DNA from: Alkalihalobacterium sp048323755
GTDB taxonomy: Bacteria > Bacillota > Bacilli > Bacillales > Bacillaceae_F
Reading direction: 5' to 3'
DNA length: 64,000 nucleotides
Assembly: GCF_048323755.1 (NCBI RefSeq)
Contig: NZ_JBLWFS010000002.1
Coordinates: 272,487 to 336,486 of the forward strand
Part shown: positions 16,906-24,007 of the stretch, piece by piece
Layout: the number at the start of each line of letters is the position of its first letter
Numbering within the stretch: position 1 is the first letter of the stretch
Notes under the pieces: generated by a model
Told to the model about the DNA's origin: nothing
Seen by the model: the letters and a program-made list of their open reading frames with translations, nothing else
Database searches by the model: none
Translations under genes and position numbers: made by a program

Positions 16906-17043
16906 TACAAAGCGATAAAGAAAACTTGCCCATTGGCAAGCGTTTAAGCGAAGACAGAGGCGTAGTTGCACATATACTTAATTCCTAATTGTTTACTACG
17001 TCAAATGTACTTCTTTGCTTACAATCTATAATATCTTAACTTC

Positions 17044-17074
17044 AAAAAGGATGAGACGTGGTCTCATCCTTTTT
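17044..17074. terminator. Bidirectional terminator
   Basis: A perfect 14-bp stem AAAAAGGATGAGAC/GTCTCATCCTTTTT with a 3-nt loop and U runs on both strands; it ends the YjcZ-like gene (minus) and transcription from the left. Confidence 0.9.
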
Positions 17075-17093
17075 GTGTTACATTTTTGAATGA

Positions 17094-17186
17094 TTAGTAA
17101 CCGTAACCCCAGCTAGCTCCGATGATTACTAACAAGATGAATAATACTACTAGTAACGCGAATCCACCATGATATCCGTGTGACAT
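17094..17186 (-). CDS. YjcZ-family tiny sporulation membrane protein
   Basis: 30 residues: short MSHGYHGG head, hydrophobic core FALLVVLFILLVIIGASW and tail GYGY. This is the tiny single-TM YjcZ pattern (FxLIVVLFILLIIVGA) common in Bacillus spores. The ATG follows AAAGGAGGATGTATT, a strong ribosome-binding site. It is one of three such genes around prsA. Confidence 0.85.
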   Translation of the reverse strand: MSHGYHGGFALLVVLFILLVIIGASWGYGY

Positions 17187-17295
17187 AATACATCCTCCTT
17201 TAAATTGATTCTGATTTTTCGGCAACTTCTCGAAAGAACCGCCTTTGATCCAATTAAATAGAAGTAAATGATCGAGGTTTATTTAGCGGTATCTC

Positions 17296-17379
17296 TTAGT
17301 ACCAAGATGCACCAACGATGATTAATAAGATGAACAACACAACAATTAACGCGAATCCACCGTAGTATGCGTGAGACAT
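17296..17379 (-). CDS. YjcZ-family tiny sporulation membrane protein
   Basis: 27 residues, MSHAYYGG head, core FALIVVLFILLIIVGASW and terminal Tyr. It is nearly a duplicate of the 30-residue gene 110 bp downstream on the same strand. Ribosome-binding site GAGGAGGTGTTATAG. Probably a tandem duplication and likely sporulation-controlled, by family knowledge. Confidence 0.85.
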   Translation of the reverse strand: MSHAYYGGFALIVVLFILLIIVGASWY

Positions 17380-17470
17380 CTATAACACCTCCTCATTGCT
17401 TCGTTACCATATCCTATGCACAAATCATTTCAACGTACTGGGCGAATGCACCAATTCTGGAAATTGATTA

Positions 17471-17582
17471 AAAAGTGCTTTCCTCAAAGATTGTGGCTCC
17501 TTGCTTTTGGACCGTAAGCCAACTGAATGCTTGGCTCTTCACGCATAGCATAGAGCTTTTGAAAATAAAATAGCCTTTTTCT
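17471..17582. repeat. Family A palindromic repeat, copy 3 (decayed)
   Basis: Retains CAAAGATTGT, TTTTGGACCGTAAGCCAACT, AATGCTTGGCTCTTCACGCATAGC and a terminal AGCCTTTT, but the right arm is shortened. It ends about 20 bp before the likely prsA promoter region and has no coding potential. Confidence 0.65.
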
Positions 17583-17657
17583 TTTCCATAAAGATTATGT
17601 TATAGTAGAGAGTGCGCAAGGAAAAAGGAAATCATATTGGTTGAGGAGTGGACAAGC

Positions 17658-18470
17658 ATGATGAAAAAAAGTATTCTGGCACTTAGTTTATCTGGAGCGC
17701 TATTATTAGGGGCTTGTGCAAATGATGGCGGTGCAACAGGTGGAGCTATTGTTGAAGGATCTAATATCTCAGTTACCGAAGAAGCTTTTATTCAAGAATT
17801 AAAAGATAGACATGGTGATGAATTATTAAAAGAGATGGTTGAAAAACAAATTTTAGATCAAGTCATTGCTAATGCTGAAATTGACCCGGCAAAGGTTGAA
17901 GAAGAAGTGAATACATTTAAAGCAGAATTTGGTGTAGAAACAGATGAAGAACTATTACAAATTCTTCAAATGCAATTTGGTCTGCCTGTAGAAACAATGG
18001 AAGAATTTAAAAATGAATTTATTATTTCAAGACTTGCTATCCAAGGTTTAATGACTCAAGACATGGCTGAAGCTGACCTTGAAATTATAGATGAAGATCA
18101 ACTCGAAGTTGAAGCGAGTCATATCTTAGTTGAAGAAAAAGAAACAGCTGAAGAAATACTTGCTAAAATCAATGCGGGTGAAGATTTTCAAGAACTAGCT
18201 ACTGAACATTCAATCGATCCCGGTTCAGCTCAAAGAGGTGGCGAACTTGGCTTTTTTGGAAAAGGAAGAATGGTTCCTGAATTTGAGGAAGCTGCATTTA
18301 ACCTAGAAATTGGTGAAGTGAGTGACCTTGTAGAAACTGAATATGGTTACCACATCATTAAAGTAACCGATAAGCGTGTCATTGTAAAGACGTATGATGA
18401 AGTTATGGAAGAACTATATAATGAAGCAAATATAAAGGTAAATGATCCACAATTTAAAGAACTTTTTTAA
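17658..18470 (+). CDS. prsA: PrsA foldase lipoprotein (parvulin-type PPIase)
   Basis: 270 residues. Signal peptide with lipobox LLGAC (Cys about residue 20) anchors it to the outer face of the membrane. A parvulin prolyl isomerase domain runs from about residue 148 to 242 (VEASHILVEEKE, FQELATEHSIDPGSAQRGG, GFFGKGRMVPEFEEAAF, YGYHIIKVTDKR). It folds exported proteins after Sec translocation. I use the ATG at 17658, 9 nt beyond GAGGAG; upstream codons overlap that site. It ends in a strong terminator. The mature domain is very acidic, in keeping with an alkaliphile-like extracytoplasmic protein. Confidence 0.95.
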   Translation: MMKKSILALSLSGALLLGACANDGGATGGAIVEGSNISVTEEAFIQELKDRHGDELLKEMVEKQILDQVIANAEIDPAKVEEEVNTFKAEFGVETDEELLQILQMQFGLPVETMEEFKNEFIISRLAIQGLMTQDMAEADLEIIDEDQLEVEASHILVEEKETAEEILAKINAGEDFQELATEHSIDPGSAQRGGELGFFGKGRMVPEFEEAAFNLEIGEVSDLVETEYGYHIIKVTDKRVIVKTYDEVMEELYNEANIKVNDPQFKELF

Positions 18471-18482
18471 ACAATAATAACT

Positions 18483-18516
18483 ACAGGTGAAGCATTTCGC
18501 TTCACCTGTTTTTTTA
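18483..18516 (+). terminator. Terminator of prsA
   Basis: A perfect 11-bp stem ACAGGTGAAGC/GCTTCACCTGT with a 5-nt loop and a long U run, 12 nt after the stop. Confidence 0.95.
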
Positions 18517-18524
18517 TTTTTTTT

Positions 18525-18655
18525 AGCGCTGTTAAAGAATTTTGTTATTTTCGGCTCCTTACTTCAACCTTTCAGTTTCTGAAAGGCGTGTGATATTAAC
18601 ATTTCACACGATGAGCCCAAAATCAACGGATACCAACAGAATAATCTAACACAGC
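18525..18655. repeat. Palindromic repeat, family B copy 2 (inverted)
   Basis: Starts AGCGCTGTTAAAGAATTTTG, contains TCAACCTTTCAGTTTCTGAAAGG, GTGTGATATT..ATTTCACACGATGAG and ends CCAAAATCAACGGATACCAA...ACAGC, the reverse complement layout of the copy at 11768. Confidence 0.7.
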
Positions 18656-18751
18656 TATTTTCTTAAATCCGCCTAGAACACCCTTCATTCATCTTGCATA
18701 GGGTGTTATATAGTTACGATAACTAATTAGGTCACTGAAAGGATGATTGAA

Positions 18752-18841
18752 ATGACAAAAGCAACTCCAGCATTTGGCGGATTTACTTTAATCGTAGTTT
18801 TATTTATCTTATTAGTCATTGTCGGTGCAGCATACTGCTAA
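18752..18841 (+). CDS. YjcZ-family tiny sporulation membrane protein
   Basis: 29 residues: MTKATPAFGG head, core FTLIVVLFILLVIVGAAY and C-terminal Cys. Same hydrophobic core as the two minus-strand genes on the other side of prsA. The ATG is 9 nt from GAAAGG; an in-frame ATG nine bases earlier overlaps that site. A terminal cysteine is unusual among these peptides. Confidence 0.82.
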   Translation: MTKATPAFGGFTLIVVLFILLVIVGAAYC

Positions 18842-18850
18842 CCGTTTTAT

Positions 18851-19016
18851 AAGAAAAGCGTAAGGCGCCTGAAGCTAGACAAGGAATGCGTGAGCGCCTG
18901 TTTAGCGACGTACGGACTGGACTGAACCGTACACTCGACGAACGGTAGTGAGTCGGTTGACTTATCCTACCGCGGTGAAGGAGGTCTCGCTAGTCGCTGG
19001 GAGCTTACACTAGACA
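18851..19016 (+). repeat. AAGAAAAGCG...TAGACA modular repeat, type II core
   Basis: Starts AAGAAAAGCGTAAGGCGCCT, includes TTTAGCGACGTACGGACTGG and TTGACTTATCCTACCGCGGTGA...GTCTCGCTAGTCGCTGGGAGCT, and ends TAGACA. Same core type as the 30436-30585 unit. A minimal end-only unit (GCGCCTGAAGCTAGACA) is fused at its left. Confidence 0.7.
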
Positions 19017-19072
19017 TCTTCGAATTTTCTTATCTTTTAAGCGCTGAGAAAAGAGCCATAAGTGGAATTCAC

Positions 19073-19354
19073 TTATGGCTCTTCACTATAACGCTTACGC
19101 TTTTCCCGATCTTCTTGTATTCGTTCCATAAAAACTTGTCCTTCTTTTTCAATAAACTCATCATCCACTTTTTTATCTTCTAGCGAATGTTTTATAAAAT
19201 AATAAGCACTAATTATAATCCCTAATATAACAAAATACATCCACCACGGTTCAGCATTAAGTAACACAATTGATGAAAAGTCTAGTCCTGAAACAAGAAA
19301 TAGTAAAAGACCGATACATACGAGGACTATCATTTGCATTTGTTTATTTTTCAT
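19073..19354 (-). CDS. yhaL: YhaL-like sporulation membrane protein
   Basis: 93 residues with two N-terminal hydrophobic segments (about 7-24 and 33-52) and a charged cytoplasmic tail. The segment WWMYFVILGIIISAYYF followed by VDDEFIEKEGQVFMERI resembles YhaL, a small protein linked to sporulation. It is longer at the N-terminus than the roughly 70-residue B. subtilis protein. Start ATG after GAAGGGAGATTTAT. It sits between prsA and yhaM, the expected position. Confidence 0.72.
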   Translation of the reverse strand: MKNKQMQMIVLVCIGLLLFLVSGLDFSSIVLLNAEPWWMYFVILGIIISAYYFIKHSLEDKKVDDEFIEKEGQVFMERIQEDREKRKRYSEEP

Positions 19355-19461
19355 ATAAATCTCCCTTCCTTTCACTGTCTTTCTATTAATCTATGCTTGT
19401 CTTTTTTTTGTATGTCTAAATTAAGAATGAAAGGAAGTTTTTTTAAAGAGATTATTAGATT

Positions 19462-20421
19462 TTAAATGTCTAAGGGTTTTTCATGAAAACTAGGCTTATA
19501 TAATGAACGATTTTCTAGAGCATAAACTCGATCTGAAAACTCTCCTGGCTGGACTCGTTCTAAGGCTCGATCCATCATATTCATCTTCGCATCGACGTTA
19601 TCAATCATATGAAGAATTTCTGCTTCACGAATAAGAGGCGGCTTCGGACTTCCCCACTCTCCTTTACCATGATGACTAAGGACAAGGTGTTGAAGAATGA
19701 GTACTTCTTCACCGTCTATTCCGAGTTCTTTCGCTGCTTCCGCAATTTCATTAACCATAATAGTAATATGTCCAAGAAGTTTACCTTCAATCGTATAGAT
19801 TGTGTCAATAGGACCAGACAATTCTCTTACTTTACCTAAATCGTGCAAGATAATTCCAGCATATAATAAATCAGTATCTAGACTAGGGTACAGCACCGAA
19901 ATTGATTTGGCTAAGTCTAACATCGATACCACATGATAGGCCAAGCCAGACACAAATTCATGATGATTTTTCGTGGCTGCCGGCGACTCAAGAAAAGCTT
20001 CTTGATGCTTCTTTAATAAATGCCTTGTAATCCTTTGAATATTGGCATTTCTCATATCAAAAATATATTGAGTGACATTCTCTAGCATTTCCTCAGGAGA
20101 AATGGGGGCCGATCGAATAAAATCTGCAATTTTTACATTATCCATTGCTGTAGTAGGGCGAATACTATTAATCTTCAATTGGTTCTTTCCGCGAAACTCA
20201 GAAAGCTCACCAATAATATGAACGATTTCTTTACTTTTAAACGTCGCTTCATCTTCAGGGGAACAAGACCATAGTTTCGCCTCAACCTCTCCTGTATTGT
20301 CACTTAATATAAGTGTCAAAAAAGGTTTACCATTGCTAGCTGTTCCTTTGGTTGCTGTTTTTATTAAAAAGTAACTATCTAAAGAATCCCCAGTTCGATA
20401 ATGGACAATTCCTTTACTCAT
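19462..20421 (-). CDS. yhaM: 3'-5' exoribonuclease YhaM
   Basis: 319 residues, family length about 314. An N-terminal OB-fold nucleic-acid-binding domain (residues about 15-90, containing LTLILSDNTGEVEAKLW) is followed by an HD phosphohydrolase-type nuclease domain with H in NHHEF, ILHDLGKVREL (about residue 193) and LSHHG. YhaM degrades RNA and single-stranded DNA from the 3' end using Mn/Co. Separate from yhaN/yhaO here, because an MFS gene and a two-component pair are inserted between them. Confidence 0.93.
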   Translation of the reverse strand: MSKGIVHYRTGDSLDSYFLIKTATKGTASNGKPFLTLILSDNTGEVEAKLWSCSPEDEATFKSKEIVHIIGELSEFRGKNQLKINSIRPTTAMDNVKIADFIRSAPISPEEMLENVTQYIFDMRNANIQRITRHLLKKHQEAFLESPAATKNHHEFVSGLAYHVVSMLDLAKSISVLYPSLDTDLLYAGIILHDLGKVRELSGPIDTIYTIEGKLLGHITIMVNEIAEAAKELGIDGEEVLILQHLVLSHHGKGEWGSPKPPLIREAEILHMIDNVDAKMNMMDRALERVQPGEFSDRVYALENRSLYKPSFHEKPLDI

Positions 20422-20497
20422 AATTACACCACTTTCAACAGTTTTCTTATTCTTAGTATATCATATAGTTCTTTTACATTAAGTAAAGAGAATGTAA

Positions 20498-21715
20498 TTA
20501 GATAACGGCTTGTCGTCGTTTTTTTCGAGATAACCAATAAATTGTAACAAAAAATGCCATTAGCAATGTCACAGCCCCTAAACTATATGGCAGAAAGATA
20601 TTTACTTCAAATAAAACACCTGCTATTAAAGCACCGACGACATTTCCTAGACTCATAAACGAATTATTTAGGCCCATGACCATACCTTGATGTCCATCTG
20701 CTAATCTTGACAGCGTCGTATTTAATGCAGGACGCAATATGGAGTTACCTAAGAAAAAGAAACAAGTTGTCAAAAGAACGGTGGTAAAATTAAAAGCAAG
20801 GGACATGAATATAAACCCGATTCCACCGACTAATAAGGCGCCTAACACAACATTGTCATCACCAAACTTTGTTGTTAAACGACCGACAAGAACGCCTTGG
20901 GCAACAGCACCGACGACACCGACAAATACCATGATCGTCCCTACTTGACTAGGAGAGTAATTGAACTGATACAGTGCATAAATTCCGAAGATTGTTTGGA
21001 AGTTAGCTAGGGCAAAGCTCATTACGAAAACAAGGATTAACCAAAATCCAATCGGGCTCTTGATTGCTTTTCCCATCTGGACCATTTGACTTTGTTTTAC
21101 TTCACTTTGTTTCACTGCATTTGCTTCTCTTTGTTCTTTTGGAAGTGACTCAGGTAATAAAAATAAGGAGAACAATCCGGCAATACTAGCAGCAATCCCT
21201 GCAAACACAAACGGTGCAGCGAGATTGATTTCTGCTAACCATCCTCCAATCCCTGGCCCCACTACAAAGCCTAGAGCCATAGCGGCTCCTAACATTCCCA
21301 TTCCTTGACCTCTTTTTTGTTCTGAAGTTCGATCAGATACAAAGGCCATCGCTGACGGCATGATCGCAGACCCAAATGCTCCGGCTAGCATTCTTGAAAG
21401 AAAAAGCATCCAAAGTTGCGTAGCAAATGCAAAAATAAATTCAGCTATTGCAAAACCAAACATTCCTAAGGCAATTAACGGTTTTCTTCCTACACGGTCC
21501 GAAAGCCTTCCCCAAAATGGTGCTAGCAAAAATTGCATAAAAGAAAAAATCGCAATAAGAATACCAAGCTCGATACTTGAAGCACCAAATTGTTCTATAT
21601 AGTATGGAAGAATTGGAATAACTAATCCAATTCCCATCATAATGACAAACATATTTAACATGAGCATAATTAATGGTTTCTTACTCACTCTTTCTTCTTC
21701 CAATTGCTGCTCCAT
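20498..21715 (-). CDS. MFS multidrug/tetracycline-type efflux transporter
   Basis: 405 residues, twelve predicted helices, antiporter motifs LSDRVGRKP between helices 2 and 3 (about residue 70-78) and GPGIGGWL in helix 5 (motif C, typical of drug-proton antiporters). Similar in design to NorA/Bmr-type exporters. It begins 34 nt after the histidine-kinase stop, so it may be transcribed together with the cssRS-like genes; substrate unknown. Confidence 0.85.
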   Translation of the reverse strand: MEQQLEEERVSKKPLIMLMLNMFVIMMGIGLVIPILPYYIEQFGASSIELGILIAIFSFMQFLLAPFWGRLSDRVGRKPLIALGMFGFAIAEFIFAFATQLWMLFLSRMLAGAFGSAIMPSAMAFVSDRTSEQKRGQGMGMLGAAMALGFVVGPGIGGWLAEINLAAPFVFAGIAASIAGLFSLFLLPESLPKEQREANAVKQSEVKQSQMVQMGKAIKSPIGFWLILVFVMSFALANFQTIFGIYALYQFNYSPSQVGTIMVFVGVVGAVAQGVLVGRLTTKFGDDNVVLGALLVGGIGFIFMSLAFNFTTVLLTTCFFFLGNSILRPALNTTLSRLADGHQGMVMGLNNSFMSLGNVVGALIAGVLFEVNIFLPYSLGAVTLLMAFFVTIYWLSRKKRRQAVI

Positions 21716-21749
21716 TAGTGATTGACCTTCTTTCTTTATTCCTCTTTTT

Positions 21750-23120
21750 TTACTCTATTTTTTTCTTTTTTGACTCACCATCATGCGGTAATACTACAAA
21801 AAAGCTCACACCTTCTTCTCTGTTTTCAACGCCAGGGTATCCACCGTGTAATTCCGCAATCCGTTTTACAATAGCTAATCCTAATCCAAACTGGCCCTTA
21901 TTTCCTTTATGGAAAGGGGTAAAAATATTATGAATATCACTTACAGATATTTGATCACCGTCATTGTCAACGGTAAGTCTTACGGTTTGTTCGCTCTTTT
22001 CAGCTTTAATATATATTTTCTGATTGGCATATCGAAGCGCATTTTCGATAAAGTTTTCTAATAATACTTGTATTTGTTCTTTATCTCCTCTTAATTTAAC
22101 ATCAGCTCCGGTAATAATGAACGTCACATCTTCACGCTGAATCCGAAAACGTTCTTCTAAGTGGAAAGCGATGGCACCAAACGTAATTTCCTCGCGAACC
22201 GGATCCTCATCTTTTAAAGAGTCTAATTTAGTAAAGTACAACATATCCTTTACACGGCGCTCCATTCGATCCGCTTCCTCAAGGATTACATTCATTGTAC
22301 TTTCAATATTCTCCTTCGGCAGTATCCCGTCTTTTACACTTTGAGCATAACTTTTGATAACCATAATTGGTGTTTTTAATTCATGGGAAGCATGCTGTAT
22401 AAATGTCTTTTGTGCTCGATCATAACGCATCAGGTTTTGCCGCATTCGTTCAAATTGGTAAGATAACTTTTGGAAATCATCATCGCCCTTCCATATAAAA
22501 GGTTCTTGCCAATTTCTTTTAGCAATTTGTTCAAAGTGATTTCCCAATACCGTAAGAGGTTGTCTTAAATAGTGGTTCAAATAAATCGCTGGTAATAAAC
22601 TTAATGCACTCGTAAGTAGTAAAATATAAAGTAATCGTTCCCAAAGTCTATTAACCATTCGATCGCGATACGTATCCCACATGTAAGAAATTTGATAAGC
22701 TTCCTCATTTGTCGTCTTAATTTTCGTAATCACATAAAATAAAGTAGCTCCGTTATAGGTTAATTCGTAACGCCCTCTAGTTGTTTCTTGAGCAAACGCG
22801 TTTTCACCCATTTCTTGAAGAACTTCGTTCGGCACAGAGTCACCACGACGTGTACCATATTGGTTAATGACAAACAAGTGTCCTACAGACCGTTCCGCTT
22901 CACGCCGTTCGATGAAATCGACCTCTGATTGTGGTGGCGTAAAATATTCACTGTAGGGATTAGCAAACCTCGCCTGCTCTTGTTCAATAATTCGATACGT
23001 TTCTTCCGTCAAGGTTCCTTTAAGGGAGATCGGATAGATAATAATGATGGAGAGGCCAACGAGTACAATTAACGAAATAAACGAAAGCCAAATCCTCTGT
23101 GTTAAATTAACTCTAATCAT
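21750..23120 (-). CDS. cssS: CssS-like sensor histidine kinase
   Basis: 456 residues: two membrane helices (about 10-32 and 163-184) around an extracytoplasmic sensor domain, a HAMP-like linker, H-box HASHELKTPIMVIKSYAQSV (phospho-His about residue 244), N-box LLENFIENALRYA and G-boxes FGLGLAIVKRI. Features shared, as I recall, with B. subtilis CssS include ETYRIIEQEQ, the SYxxDxYRD segment before TM2 and the SVKDGILPKENIE block. CssS senses misfolded secreted proteins and induces HtrA-type proteases. It overlaps the regulator gene by 4 nt. Confidence 0.72.
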   Translation of the reverse strand: MIRVNLTQRIWLSFISLIVLVGLSIIIIYPISLKGTLTEETYRIIEQEQARFANPYSEYFTPPQSEVDFIERREAERSVGHLFVINQYGTRRGDSVPNEVLQEMGENAFAQETTRGRYELTYNGATLFYVITKIKTTNEEAYQISYMWDTYRDRMVNRLWERLLYILLLTSALSLLPAIYLNHYLRQPLTVLGNHFEQIAKRNWQEPFIWKGDDDFQKLSYQFERMRQNLMRYDRAQKTFIQHASHELKTPIMVIKSYAQSVKDGILPKENIESTMNVILEEADRMERRVKDMLYFTKLDSLKDEDPVREEITFGAIAFHLEERFRIQREDVTFIITGADVKLRGDKEQIQVLLENFIENALRYANQKIYIKAEKSEQTVRLTVDNDGDQISVSDIHNIFTPFHKGNKGQFGLGLAIVKRIAELHGGYPGVENREEGVSFFVVLPHDGESKKKKIE

Positions 23121-23797
23121 GATGATAAGACTCGATATCCATAACCATAAAGAGTTTCTAAGTGTACGCGAGGCATCTTTTTACGAACCCGTCTTACGAC
23201 ATCATCAACTGCTCGTTCCGAACCGTAATAGTTTTCTCCCCAAACATGCTCAATTATTTCTTCCCTTGAAAAAGCTTTACCCACTTTTCCTGTTAACAAT
23301 AAGATTAAGTCCATTTCTTTTGTCGTTAAATCAACTGGATCAGCAGGCCCGTGCTTATCGATCACCGTTCTGCCAACTGGATCAATAAGATAATCATTTA
23401 GTTCAATCTTTCGTTGTTCGTTTTGTCCAGTGCCATACACACGTGAAAGCAATTTTTTTGTTCGAATAATCAGTTCTTGAGGTAAAAACGGTTTTGCCAA
23501 ATAATCATCACTACCCATTTCTAACCCTAAAACTCGGTCCAAATCTTGATCACGAGCGGATATAAAAATAACTGGTGTATCACTATGTTCCTTTATCGCC
23601 TTCAATACTTGATAACCATCTGTGCCAGGTAGCATAATATCTAATATCCATAAATGTGGTTTCTCTTCTATCGCTTGAACGGCTGCATCACCATTATCAA
23701 ATGCTTTTACAAACCAGCCTTCTTTTTCTAAATAGGCCTTTAACACTTGAGACAGGTTTTCTTCATCTTCTACTAAATGTACAATAAATTGATTCAT
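23117..23797 (-). CDS. cssR: CssR-like OmpR-family response regulator
   Basis: 226 residues. Receiver domain with acidic pocket VEDEE, phospho-Asp in WILDIMLPGTDGY (about residue 53), Thr/Ser in VIFISARD and Lys in AKPFLP; then a winged-helix DNA-binding domain (DLTTKEMDLILLL, GSERAVDDVVRRVRKK, YGYGYRV). First gene of the pair, with start ATG behind AGGAGGGATAAGAG. HLWILDIMLPGTDGY and DxDRVLGLExGSxDYxAKPF match my recollection of CssR. Proposed role: secretion-stress response, consistent with nearby prsA. Confidence 0.72.
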   Translation of the reverse strand: MNQFIVHLVEDEENLSQVLKAYLEKEGWFVKAFDNGDAAVQAIEEKPHLWILDIMLPGTDGYQVLKAIKEHSDTPVIFISARDQDLDRVLGLEMGSDDYLAKPFLPQELIIRTKKLLSRVYGTGQNEQRKIELNDYLIDPVGRTVIDKHGPADPVDLTTKEMDLILLLTGKVGKAFSREEIIEHVWGENYYGSERAVDDVVRRVRKKMPRVHLETLYGYGYRVLSS

Positions 23798-23839
23798 ACT
23801 CTTATCCCTCCTAGGATTAACAAGAAGTTGACTTTACAA

Positions 23840-23893
23840 ACGGCAGTGCTTCAAAATCAACGAATATCAACTGTATAATTTTATTCAGCTATA
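23840..23893. repeat. Family B repeat, truncated copy 3
   Basis: CAAAATCAACGAATATCAAC...ATTCAGC aligns with the right third of the 18525-18655 copy. It lies in the cssR upstream region. Confidence 0.55.
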
Positions 23894-23899
23894 ATTTTA

Positions 23900-23930
23900 A
23901 AAAAATCCCACTTCATCAGCAGGATTTTTT
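23900..23930 (-). terminator. Terminator of yhaN
   Basis: AAAAAATCC (23900) and GGATTTTTT (23922-23930) form a stem on the yhaN side, with a U run when read on the minus strand, 77 nt after the stop. Confidence 0.65.
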
Positions 23931-24007
23931 CACTTCTTTCAAACAAATGCGTCATCACATATAATTCATATTTTATCAAATCTATTTCTTTTTATAAAGA
24001 AACATGA

